Of a stretch of 64,000 bases of DNA, positions 1 through 17,407 are shown piece by piece. How positions within the stretch are numbered: the first letter of the stretch is position 1; each line of letters begins with the position of its first letter. Origin of the DNA: Desmodesmus armatus (Eukaryota > Chlorophyta > Chlorophyceae > Sphaeropleales > Scenedesmaceae); contig VIIQ02000193.1 in assembly GCA_007449985.2 (NCBI GenBank), forward strand, positions 62,001 through 126,000, in the 5' to 3' direction. The position numbers were made by a program, and so were the translations under genes. Below the pieces are notes generated by a model. It was not told the origin of the DNA. It worked only from the letters and a program-made list of their open reading frames with translations, and made no database searches.

Positions 1-1340
1 CCTCCCCAACTCCTCCTTCCGCCCAAGTCGGTACGCTCCCCCCCCCCCCCTCACATTCCACCACATCCCCCCCCCCCCCCCCCCCGCCCACGTGCCCCCT
101 CACACCTGTGTCCCTGCGGTGATGTAATGCACCTTGTGGCCCTGCCACTCCCAGAAGTTCCAACCTGCAAGGGCGCATTGACGTAGGCAGGCGGGTGTGA
201 GTGTGATTGTGGGTGTGAGTGTGAAGTGAGGAATGCATGGCGTGTGCGCATGGGAGGTGCGTGTGAGGGAAGTGCGCGTAGACCCCCCGCTGCTGTGTGA
301 GCAGATGCATGGCGCATGCGCATGGATGGGTGCTTGCATGCGTAGACCCCGCTGCTGTGTGAGTGAATGCATGGCGCATGCGCATGGATGGGTGCTTGAA
401 TGCGCAGACCCCGCTGCTGTGTGAGCAGATGGCATGGCGCATGCGCATGGATGGGTACTTGCATGCGCAGACCCCTCTGCTGTGTGAGTGAATGCATGGC
501 GCATGCGCATGCGCATGGATGGGTGCTTGCATGCGAGACCCCGCTGCTGTGTGAGTGAATGCATGGCACATGCGCATGGATGGGTGCTTGCATGCGCAGA
601 CCCCGCTGCTGTGTGAGTGAATGCATGGCGCATGCGCATGGATGGGTGCTTGCATGCATAGGTGCGGCTGCTGTGTGTCAGTGACAAGACCACTCTGGGG
701 AACCTAAGGCCAGCCCACCTCCTTTCTCATAGCGCACACGTGGCCGCCCCTGCTTGTCTGTCTCCACAGAAACATCCTGCGCACGAGGCATGTGCAGTTG
801 AAAGCAAAGCATGCATTATCAGGGCTGCAGGCACGGTACGTGCAACTCTGTGTGGTATCGTGGTGTTGGAATCGTCTGGGGGTAACACAAGTCTGGTGGT
901 AACACAAGTCTGGTGGTAACACAAAGTGTGTGCTGGCTGTCAGGAATCGTTGCTGACATGTACTGTCGACAGTACTTGCATCACCGCACGAAGTGCTGCC
1001 ATTGGCTGCAGCGCCGATGAATGCAGATACCTGTAAAGTACACTTCGTCACAAAACAAAGCACCATGCTGCTCAGCTCTCAATTGGCCTGCAACAACTGC
1101 CACTGTTGCTGTTGCTGTTCTCATACAGTATGCCATGGTAACATCCCTGCTCACCATTGCACTGGCAGGAGCCATGGGCAGGCTCGAAGCAGCAAGTCCA
1201 AGAATAGGAGCTGCTATTGCTGTCCTTCTGCTGAAATGAGCGGCGCAGGACCTCCCAGCTGCAGAACGAACGCGTGATACCTTTGCACCACAGAAAGGCC
1301 TCCCTGCTGTCCTGACGCTGGCAACAGTAGAGCTGTTCAT
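1..1340 (-). CDS. Plastid-lumen-targeted alpha/beta-hydrolase, 5' part (runs off the left edge)
   Basis: Two coding pieces are seen. Exon 1 (1340 to 1155) starts with a 62-residue presequence: a Ser/Arg/Ala-rich chloroplast transit region, then SRRTAIAAPILGLAASS and an Ala-X-Ala site (APASAM). This is the layout of a twin-arginine thylakoid-lumen signal. It ends at a GTGAGC donor. A later exon (164 to 106) reads WNFWEWQGHKVHYITAG, the conserved opening strand of plant and cyanobacterial alpha/beta-hydrolases just before the HG oxyanion motif. It ends at a GTGTGA donor followed by a G-tract on the coding strand. Exon 1 ends in phase 0 but the later exon needs phase 1, so at least one exon between them is not identified. 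The nucleophile and His lie outside the window. Hydrolase identity is fairly secure from the motif; the substrate is unknown. Confidence 0.6.
233..660. repeat. Minisatellite, about 60 bp unit, six to seven copies
   Basis: Tandem units of roughly 55-65 bp run through the hydrolase intron. Each contains GCATGGCGCATGCGCATGG, then GATGGGTGCTTG, then CAGACCCCGCTGCTGTGTG. Copies differ by small indels and by one to two extra GCATGC steps. The core is alternating purine-pyrimidine and strongly palindromic (GCATGC, GCGCATGCGC), so it could form Z-DNA or slipped hairpins. Copies are nearly identical, which implies recent expansion. Confidence 0.9.
873..924. repeat. Short tandem repeat, 18 bp unit, about three copies
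   Basis: The unit AAGTCTGGTGGTAACACA is repeated almost perfectly about three times inside the first intron of the minus-strand hydrolase gene. No coding role is evident. Confidence 0.85.
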
Positions 1341-2745
1341 CCTGACAGATGTCTACTGCACGAGTGCCCTGCCGAATGTATTGTTGTAGCGACCAGCAAC
1401 GTGAACAAATCCAGCCAGTGCCGCTGATCAAATGATCATGAGTCAAAGTCTTGGACACGGCCAAACTGCGCTGGGCGCCTGCCAAAGATGGTTTTGCTGA
1501 CATCTGTATGTCTGATACTGCTGATCGAATGGTTGTTACTGGTGTAACCTCCCATCCAAGGTTATGTACATGCTGCTTCAGCACCAAAGGGTACTGCTGC
1601 TGCTGCTTTGTTGCTGGTGCAGGCCAAATGGCAAGGTGAAAGCATGTGGCATTGCATGAACGCATTTGCCACCGACCTGTTTCAGCCCTTGGCTGCCCCC
1701 TCATTCACGCAAATAAAATGGTCAACAGTGCATAGATGCAGATCTGCTGCTGACAGCTTGGGGACAAGATGCACCCAAATTGTTATTTTACACATATTCA
1801 TGTGCCAACTAGTGTGTATGACACCGCCGCTGATGACCAGCGCTGCACTCAATCCATGCCACAAGGTGGATGGCATACTGTACTTGCAGTACACATGCCG
1901 CCTCACTCAAACATTGGAACCTCCCATGCCCACAACTTCGGATCATGGGCTGGGCGTATGCCAGGCAACGCCCCCGCTGTATTGCCTCATCGCTGAGGGG
2001 TCACTGAACCCCACACAGGTGGGGTTTGGGGTGCACAGGGGATGCAGTCAAGACGCAAGAAGCTTGACAGATAACTAGGGCAACACTCCTGTCCTGTGGC
2101 ACAGGCCACGAGGCCACCAATACACAGGCCACGAGGCCAGTACAACACCAAGATATGAACACCATTGCTGTGCTGCCCATCGCTGGGGGGTCACTGAACC
2201 CCTCACGGGTGGGGGCGTGTTGCAGAGCGATGCAGTCAGGGGCTGCTGCTGCTGCTGCTCATCTGTTGGTTGCCATATGCATGCCTTGTTGAAAACCCCG
2301 TCTCACATCCAACGGCACTCTTAGTAAGGCTTGTGTGATACACAAGAAGACACTGCTGCTACAGTTGACATTATACTGCCACTCCTGACAAGCTAAGCCA
2401 GCATAGTACTTGTCAGGAACCCCCGACCATCCCCTCACAGACCTACCCCCCCCCCCCCCACACACACACACCACCACACACGCAGAGACTGCCCTGTCAC
2501 CATGACATTGGCGTCATGTACCTGCTTGAAGAAACTCATTGTTCAACAATAACACTCTCACAGGATGCTGGCCAGCATCCTGCCATGGCACATGCCTACA
2601 CCAATACCACCACCACCACCACCACCCCTCACAGACCTACACCCCCCCCACACACACATAACCCATCCACCCACACATAACATACGCATAGGATGCTGGC
2701 ACATGCCTACAACACCACCACCACCCCTCAAGGAGCCAAGGAAGC
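1341..2745. other. Intergenic spacer between the hydrolase start and the esterase 3' end
   Basis: No gene is supported here. The hydrolase 5' side should contain its promoter. A block starting near 1987 (CATCGCTGAGGGGTCACTGA) recurs near 2179 as an approximately 190 bp tandem duplication. A CACAGGCCACGAGGCCA unit occurs twice near 2101-2140. A perfect 18-base palindrome, GGATGCTGGCCAGCATCC, lies at 2563-2580 and its GGATGCTGG half recurs near 2691 within a second approximately 120 bp duplication rich in ACC and CA. Confidence 0.6.
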
Positions 2746-9055
<6,310 letters not shown>

Positions 9056-10573
9056 CTCGCTGACTGTAGATTGGTTGGCTCCTTGCTTGCACCGAGCTGC
9101 AAGCTGGTGTGCCGAAAGATCAAACAGTAGCGGTGAATGTATGCGTTCAGCAGGCGTAGACTTGTTGTCTGTGCGTTGTTCCTCGCTGCCCGCTGGTCAG
9201 GTCTCAGCAGGTTTGAACAACTGCAGTGGTAATAGCTGCTGTGTGATCAATGTTGCTTGCGGTAACTTGTCAAAACAGAAGGTTGTAAGAAGTTTGACGA
9301 GCATTGCAGCTGGCTCTTGCACCTCAACAATAACATCGACACCTGCCAGGCTGGCATGCTAGCTAGCTATAGCTGCGCAGCTGGCAACAAGCCTGCCATG
9401 CAAGTGGCAACGGTGACGCATGAAGCACCCGGGTGGGGTCACTAAGGGCCCCTAGTATGGGCATGAAGAAGAGCTCAACTCAGCCACCCAACATGTTCTG
9501 CAGCGGTGGCAGGCTGGTTGTTGTGCTCAACAATATGCAAACTTGGACCAGCACGCAATGCATACAATGTACACATGTGTACCACACCGTACCGCATGCG
9601 TACCATACGATACCAGGTGAGCCTGGCAACTGATTGAGGCAACCTGCACATGGGGTGGTGGTGGGTGGATGTGACCAGCCTGGGCCGTATGCTGAAAGGA
9701 AGGGGCATGCAGCAACAATCACCAACATTGCCCATACATCAGAGATGGTTTCAACGCAGCACTACACGGCTCAAAAAAGTGAAACATATGAAGCAGACAC
9801 CCCAATCAAAAATCAATGAGGCATAAGCCGTTCAATTGTACAACAGAAAGCAAACCACTGAAAACTGAGAAAAAGAGGAAGCGAGACAACCAATAACATG
9901 CTCCGGTGCCTGTACAAGTGGTATCTCAGACGGCCATGGTGGCTCCATACAAAATGCTGCATCAGGGCTGTTCACGCCCACATATGCTGACTCGCTGTCT
10001 ATGCAGCGCCCTGGTTGGTAAAGCACAGCTGCACAACCGCCCTCATCACCCCACAACTATGTGCCCTTCGCTGCCCACTTGTCATCGCTTGCCGGCATTG
10101 GTGCGGCTGGTGTTCCTGCTTCTGGCTATCAAGTACGGACGTTCCAGTACCTCCTGTGAGGGAAACGCAAACCGACCTATGCCTCCCGCACGCCTGACTT
10201 GTGAAAAATCTGCGCAGGAACAGCGCACGACAAAGCAGCAGCCCGGGCCCTGTCAAACAGTGCTGGTGACTGGTGACAGTCGTGACCCTGAAGAAGTGTC
10301 ATCCCACTTGCCAAACGCAGACATAGCACGTGTGCATGCATAACTCATGGGTTCAACCTGCATAAGCCTTATGCACAAGTACATAAGGCGTATGCACCAT
10401 CGCACCATTGCAAGGGCGGCACACCGCCCTTGCAATGGCCAAGCCCGAGTGACATGCATGCTTGAAGCAGTAAACTGCGCGTACGCCTTATCACACTTGT
10501 GGTTGCACAAACAATTTCAAGTGACATCGCCCTAGGCAGCACTGCGCAGCACGATTGCAAGCGAAGTGTGTGT
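9056..10573. other. Intergenic spacer with foldback sequence
   Basis: This lies upstream of the esterase start and downstream of the LysM stop. No gene is supported. It holds the esterase promoter region and a strong nested inverted repeat (see the separate entry). Short alternating CA/TG-rich sequence is found at 9540-9610. Confidence 0.5.
10383..10491. repeat. Nested inverted repeat / hairpin
   Basis: The inner hairpin has perfect 15-base arms, CCATTGCAAGGGCGG at 10405-10419 and its complement at 10424-10438, with a 4-base loop. An outer pair, ATAAGGCGTA at 10383-10392 and TACGCCTTAT at 10482-10491, encloses it. It lies about 80 bases beyond the LysM stop on that gene's coding strand, so it may form the 3' UTR end structure, or it may be a small foldback element. 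Confidence 0.85.
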
Positions 10574-10855
10574 TCAGATTGGGGACTTCACAGACGACTG
10601 ATTGCCCTGATAAGAAAACACAGCGGGCAAACCTATCTGCAGGGGGACATTGAGCCCACCTTTGATGTTGCAGATCAAGATCGGCTTGTCTTTCAGGCCA
10701 CTTGTAGAGTCTGCAATGACCTTGCTGTTTTTGTCCTTGAGCTCTTTCAAGGACACCCCTGTTGCCTGGGATATCGCCTCTAGTGTATCGCCGGCTTCCA
10801 TGCGGTACACAACGCAGCCCTTGCTTTTAGGGTCTGCGGACACCTTGTACATCTT

Positions 10856-10894
<39 letters not shown>

Positions 10895-11930
10895 ATGCTG
10901 CATCTGTTGTAGCAGCTGCCTGGGGGTGTGCGCTGTGATGACTGCTGCTGCGCTAGCTTCCGTGTGTGTCTGTGCAGTGTGTTGATCTTTTGGCTGGGTG
11001 ATGAGCTGCACCGGCTCAAAACTAGCTGCATGTATCAGGGGTGGTACTGCCGCTGCTGCACGGCCTGCCTGTGGGGAAGAAAATGAGCAGCCAAGAGCGC
11101 ACAGAGGATGGCATCACAGGAGGCAAGTTTAGCAAGAGGAAGGGAGGGGGGCCAGTGTCTGCTGGTTTGTCATGACAGCAGGATCGATGCTGCAGCCAGC
11201 TGGCAGGAAACTACAACATGACAATGCCAAGTTGCCTGCACTAGTTTGTATGTTGGTGTAAGGGCGTTTGAAACACTGAGGGGTGTGCAAGGGAGGGTGA
11301 TCGAGCTCTGTTGCTCTGCTGCTGGGAATCAGGTGGCACAGCTGCTGCACGCATAGCTGCTTGTCATATATATGCTGGTCACCAGCTGGTTACAGCTGCA
11401 CAGTGGTTGGCTGCTGCTGCCTGGGCGGGGTTTCCACCGCTCCCTAGGGGGCCTGACCTGCTCAGAACATGCTCAGCTCATGCGACTTGTCACTGCTGTT
11501 AGTGCACTCACCTGATGTTGGTATTGCTGGTTCACCCTCACAGGGCTCAAAGCGGTGGTGTCACTCTCTGGCAGGTGTGTGGGGAAGAGGGGGGGGGGCA
11601 TTGCTTGCAAGCGCGGCCCAGGGGAGGGAGGCAATGAAGCAAAATCAAGTGTGGCTGGGCAGGTTCTGATGATAATTATGCCCTCTAGTTTGACGTGATG
11701 CAATGCAAGCCTTATGCATCACACCAACGGTGCAACACATGGAAAACTGCACCCTCGTTTTGGCAGTCAGCTGAGCTGGGTTGTGAAGGATGGAACAGGA
11801 ACTGCGATGCAGACTGTGACATACCAAAGGTTTTGAAGCCTTGTGCTGAAGCTGAGAAGCACCATGCTACTGCCAAGAGCTGCAGGACGGGTTGGACAAG
11901 AGATCGTCCAGCCATTGCTGCTGCTTTCAT
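10574..11930 (-). CDS. Secreted LysM-domain protein
   Basis: Three exons join in phase: 11930-11825, 11567-11512 and 11068-10574 (about 218 residues). Exon 1 is a signal peptide (SLVQPVLQLLAVAWCFSASA), ending at a GTATGT donor. Exon 2 is a short 18-codon piece. Exon 3 holds a linker with a poly-Gln run of about 11, then one LysM motif: YRMEAGDTLEAISQATGVS, KELKDKNSKV and KPILICNI. LysM binds GlcNAc-containing glycans such as chitin or peptidoglycan. With no catalytic domain, a wall- or lectin-like extracellular role is inferred. Intron 1 has a C-tract just before its acceptor on the coding strand. The last residues after the LysM domain (GLPAVFSYQGNQ) have no recognised function. This is one of two loci needing no frame correction. 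Confidence 0.75.
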
Positions 11931-14591
11931 CCCGACCCGACCTAGAGCTGCTAGGACCGCTTGCCGAATATCAAACGCAATTTATTCATACCACTGGAAT
12001 CAGCATTGCACGTCGAGGGTGCAAGCAGCAGTGCACGTTCAGGGTGCAAGAGGCTTGCACCCTAGACATGAATGCATGAATGTGCTCAAAAACGACTGCA
12101 AAGACATGTATCAGCACCAACGACACTCTGGAATACATTTTGTTCACTTCTGTATCATAGTGCCACCCAAGTGCCCCACCAGCACCATACATGTATGGTG
12201 CACGCATGCCGTCATGACTGATGATGATGACTGATGATGATCACTGAATGACTACCATGGCCAGTGGAAACTTGATCTGTTGAGTACTTGAATTCAGGTA
12301 AATGATAATGTCGGCGCACGAAAGCAGAACGTAGTGGTGAGCAGCTGCTGACAACACATGACAGCACCAACAAGATCACTGCAGATTCATGTCAATGACG
12401 GTGTTTGTCAGGTGCCACCACGCCCGGCGATGCAGCTTGAACGCTTGAGCAGCACAATGCAGCACCAGACGTTGCAATCATCACTACCAGCAAGACACGA
12501 GTACTCTTCGTTGGTCGCACTGATAGCGATTATCAGCAAACCTTGGGGAGTGGGGTATCCAAGGTTGTTTAGTGTACCAAGGCTGTCCAATACTCGGAAA
12601 GATTCCAGCACCTTCTCAGTTCAACTGACGGCAGGTTCATAGAAGGCCACAGAATGCTGCACTATATAGCCCCGGTTCCACGTTCTAGCACTCCGAGTGC
12701 CAAAATTGGCAATATCTTTGCTCTGCAGCTTCTGACTTTAGCTAAGCCCTTCCAATCTGGAGGCATGCCAGGCCACCTGTGACATACCTCCAGAACAGCC
12801 CGAGCCATGAAGCTTTCATCGGGTGACCCTGTCAGCCTGCAGGCACTGCCAAGTTCCTGTTGTGTGTGTGACTTTGGTACTGATATGTTTGCGTCTGAGA
12901 GCGTGACGATGTTTTTGCCATCCATGCCAGGGTGTGTCAGGTGGCGTGACCAGGATTGTGACAGTCAGCATCAAGGCGCATTGGCGCATGCACACCTTGC
13001 TGTCACAGCCGGGCTGTTTGCATGTACCTCCAGAGGTTCAACAACCTCCAGAGGAGCCCAAGCCATGACGCAGGGTGACCTGAAGCAGCTTCCTGTTGTG
13101 CGTAGGCTTCAAGTACTTTCTTTCGCGTATGAAAGTGTACCAGTCCTTTCTACTATGCATGCCATGATGTGTCAGGTGCCACCTGTCATAGTAAGACCAA
13201 GATTTAGTCAGGCTTTGACCCTTACTGCGGGGTCAGGGCGCATTTGCGTCGACGTCATGCACGATGCGCTGTCACAGCCGGGCTGCTTTCGCTGAGAAAA
13301 GATGTGGACTTCACACACATACAGTGACATTCGTGCGGTTGCTGTTGGGTGTGGTTCTGAGGGGTGATCGCTATGCAGCACACCAGGCTGATATGCTGTT
13401 GGTTTTCATCCTGAGGAATAATGGCTTTGCATGCCAGCCTAGATCCAGCAGCTGTTTGACCACTATGGGTTCGCTGTCACAGTAGCTGTGTGCACTTCAA
13501 CTTGAAGTTGCCCACCGGGCTCCGTGATAGAATCTAGCCAGTTGGCGAGGGAAATGCCAGGCCCTGGCATGTGCGCAGCGCCACCACTGTGGAACGGTTA
13601 CACAGACCCGGCATGAATGCTGTGCATTTGCATGTTCCTCTGCCTTGTGCCACAAAGTGCCAGCACAGATTTTGTGCCCCAGGGTCAGTGGCCTTTATCA
13701 TTGCTTTCCGTGTTGCCGTTTTTGAATACTGTAAGGTAGTTGATATGTGCATTTGGTATCCGATATGACATATGAACACGTTTCCATGAGGCTTATAGGC
13801 ACTGCCTGTGATAGCACTGCAGAGTCATCAATCATCAGACAAACTTTGGGCCTGCCGCGGGCACTGAACCCACAGACTAACCGACCAGCCAGGCTGGAAT
13901 GGCAGCAGGAATAATTGCGGCCTGCATATCAGCCATAAAACTGCAGCAACATGCACGGAGTCCGACGGCAATGCCAGCTGACAAATGCAGAATCCCTGTA
14001 AAACCGTCCAGCAGGCTTGGGCATTGGCCAAACATGTTTGGCACATCTGTACAGTTGTGGACGGCCCCGCCTTGCCCCCAGGTCACTTTGACAGCAAACA
14101 CCATCTGGCACAGCAGCACGCGACCAAATTCAGCAGCACCATCAGCACCACCGTGAGCGCTGCCCGCCGCCGCAAAGGACACCACGGTCTTCTTAGCCCC
14201 AGCCAACATGGATCCATTGTTCCGGAACAACACCCACGCTGCCCTCACTGACAGCAGCTGCAGCATATGCATGCGGCAAGGCATTCATCAGCTTCACCGC
14301 CGCTACATGGTCACCGTCACGGCACGAATCAAGCACTTGTGCACACACACAACACACACACACACACATTATTAGTGAGCTTGCATGTACCCAAGTACTC
14401 CATCTGTTGACACACACACACACACAGGCACAGCCCTGCCCTTGAGTCACTTTGATGGCAACAACATGGCGCGCACTGCAGTACAACATCACAATCTGCA
14501 CCACAGGCCCACGGCGAGTGTGATACTATGGTCTGCTCAAAAGCAGCTGCAGCACGCGGCACGGCATTTATAAGCTCCGCGGCTCTCTTGG
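11931..14591. other. Spacer upstream of the LysM gene, with tandem duplications and one unassigned frame
   Basis: No gene is confirmed. A minus-strand open frame from 12925 (MDGKNIVTLSDANISVPKS and onward) ends at a good GTATGT donor at 12788; it looks exon-like but I find no partner exons. Roughly 250 bp blocks at 12775-13018 and 13025-13286 are diverged tandem copies, both ending in TGTCACAGCCGGGCTG. Degenerate copies of the NIPSNAP last exon and its 3' flank occur at about 14290-14500 and 14030-14160. Promoter elements of the LysM gene should lie near 11931-12200. Confidence 0.4.
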
Positions 14592-17374
14592 TCACCGCCA
14601 CGGCGAGAACTTGGTAGGCTGCAGCAACGCTGTGTGGAAGTGCTGCACCCCTGGCGTGATGGACGCGATCGTGTTCCTCCACACCTGTACGTGCCGCGAG
14701 GCCGCCCGCGCCCTGCATGAATGCGAGGGTGGTAAGCAGCGTTGAAAGCACATATCAGTAACTTGATGCCAAATCACCAACTGATTTCAACTTCTTTGGC
14801 CCCAAGTGCATGGCGTGCTGCCCTTGCAGATGCTCCGGGAACATGGCGAGATGATGACGCGCGCGTGTGGGTGGTGCCGTAACCCTCAGCCAAAACCTCA
14901 ACCCTACACTAAAAATGGGTGCCACAAAGCACACGCTTGTCAGCCAACTCTATGCTGTCCGGAAGTACCTGTTGCCCCCCAACAGTCTTTGCCCTGACCT
15001 GAGCCAAACAACACGAAAGTAACAGTCACACTGACTGCAAATAACAACACAAATAGGCCACACTGCGTCACACCTGAGGCATGCTGCTGCTGAGGCGCAC
15101 CGCCAAGGTTTCACCACAAAAATTGCAAATGCCACAAAGCAAACAAACATCAGCGAGCTCTGTGCCGTTTGGAAATACTACTTGTTGACCCCCTACAGTA
15201 TTTGTCCTCAGTTGAGCCACCCACAACCAAGAGTAACAGTCACTTTGACTAAAAACAACAAAAAGAAAAGGCCACGTCCAGCCATACCTGAGGCATGCTG
15301 CTGCTGAGGGTACCGCCAAAGTTCAACCACGTTGTTGAGCACCCCAATCTCCGAATGAGCAAATGCCACCAGCAGGCCGTCCCTGTCAGCAGCAACCTTC
15401 TCAGGCAACCTGCAGGATGGAGGGCACACATTTTGAAGGCGCCGTCAGTTGACTGCAGCACATGCCATGATGCATGACATCGGCTTGTGGGTCATTTGAT
15501 CACTCATGTGTCAGCAGCAACCTTCTCAAACGACCTTCAGAACAGAAGAGCCACCCAGCCGGGCTAACACTGAGGCTGCCTTGCAGCGCAAGTGACAGAA
15601 CATGTGTGACAACATGATCTATGAGCAAATGCCACCAGCAGCCCATCCCTGTCAGCAGCAACCTTCTCAGGCAACCTGCAGGATGGAAGGTAACAGTAGA
15701 CAATGCAGCCACACAACCCGTCAAAATCACTAGTTTATGGTTTAGGGTGAGGGTTTAGGCCTCAACCCTAAACTCCTGAACCCTAAATCACAAAATCCCA
15801 CAATTCCATTCGGCACGCGAGGGAGGAGAGGATGGGGGGGGGGGGGGCTGCGCTGCGCATGTCCGGCATGTCCTGTCTAGACAAGGGAAGGGGGCTGCTC
15901 AAGCGACACACGCCAATGGCCGAGTAGCTTGTCGAGGCTTTGGACTCACCCATCCGCAAATGCTGCAACGAGCTTGGGTACTGAGCCGTATCCTGGATCC
16001 AGCTGGTACTGCCGGAACTCATACACCTGCAGTGGTGGTGGTGGGTGGGTGGGGCAGTAGCAGTGTCAGTAAAAGTGCAGCAGCAGGGCAGCAGCCGCGG
16101 AGGACCTTACTACTGTCACAGTCTCCCATGTCAAGCAGCAACCATGCACGAGGCTAGTAGGGCCAGCCTGGCGACTCAACATGCAAGATCAGTCTTTGCT
16201 GAAACACTCAAACAAGCCTTGAGTGAGGGCAGCTGCAGGTGCTTTCAGTCAGTGACACGCAGTACTTTTCCACAGAAACCAGAGAATACCCGGCAGGCTC
16301 ACTGGCGTGTTTGGTAAGGTTTGCTGGGGCGACCTGAACCCTGCTGCACCCGTGTTACGCCCTAGGGCGTTGTAGATGGCACCATCCTCTGTCATGATAC
16401 GGGACTCCTGTGTGTGAGGTGCGAGAGGGGGGGGGGAGCAAGGGGGGGGGGTGTCACAAGGCTTGTTTTGAGGTTGCGGCAATGATGATAACGTTGTTGT
16501 GACGGCGCCAATTTGTGCATGAAGTGCATTGCCAGCCCAGGGCGTTGTAGATGGCATCATCCTCTGTCATGATACGGGACTGCTGTGTGTGGGGGCAGAG
16601 GGGGGACGTGAGTGCAACAGCGGGGGTGTCTTGTTTTGGGTTTGGGTGCATCACACTACTACTGTTCCTTTACTGGATCAGGGCGTCGCCTGATCGCCCT
16701 TTCAGGAGCCAAAAAAGCTTTCACGGCAATGCTTACCAACCATTACCACCTTCCAACCCCAACTGTTCGAAATGGGAGAGTCCTGACCCACAGCCTACCT
16801 GCGTTGCGACATGTGGTCTACTGGCAGCAATGAACTGCTGCCACTGACTGTCCTTGGCTGCTGCTGCACGCCTCGCCTCACGATCCTCAAGGTCCTACAA
16901 CATGACACAGCACAGCACAGCACAGCACAGCACAGCACGGCACAGCACGTCACAGCATGGGACAGCAGGGGACAGCACGTCACAGCATGCCTTGTTAGCT
17001 CGTCACCACTGTCAATAGGATGCCGCCATTGGCGATGCAAGCTTTGTAGCACACTGCTGCTGCTGCTGCTGCTGCTGGCATCGCTGCTGCTGCTGCCATT
17101 GCTGCCATTGCTGCCATCACTGCTGCTGCTGCTGCTGCTGCTGCTGCCATTGCTGCCGCGATATCACTCCAGTTGTGACCGCTGCAGGGCCGTTGCTGCA
17201 GCAACAACTCTTGCTATCTGTACATCTGTTGACTGATGGTGATAACATGTGTCAGATGCTGACAACTTCTTTTGCCCCCCACCCCTTATCTGAGATCACA
17301 CATGTCTCACTTTGTAGTAGTAGAAATGCGTGACCTTGTTCAGGTTGCCTCCAGTGTCACATGTGAACATGCTG

Positions 17375-17407
<33 letters not shown>

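Noticed and set aside
233..660. CRISPR-like array
   Set aside because: Units are contiguous and similar throughout with no unique spacers, inside a eukaryotic intron.
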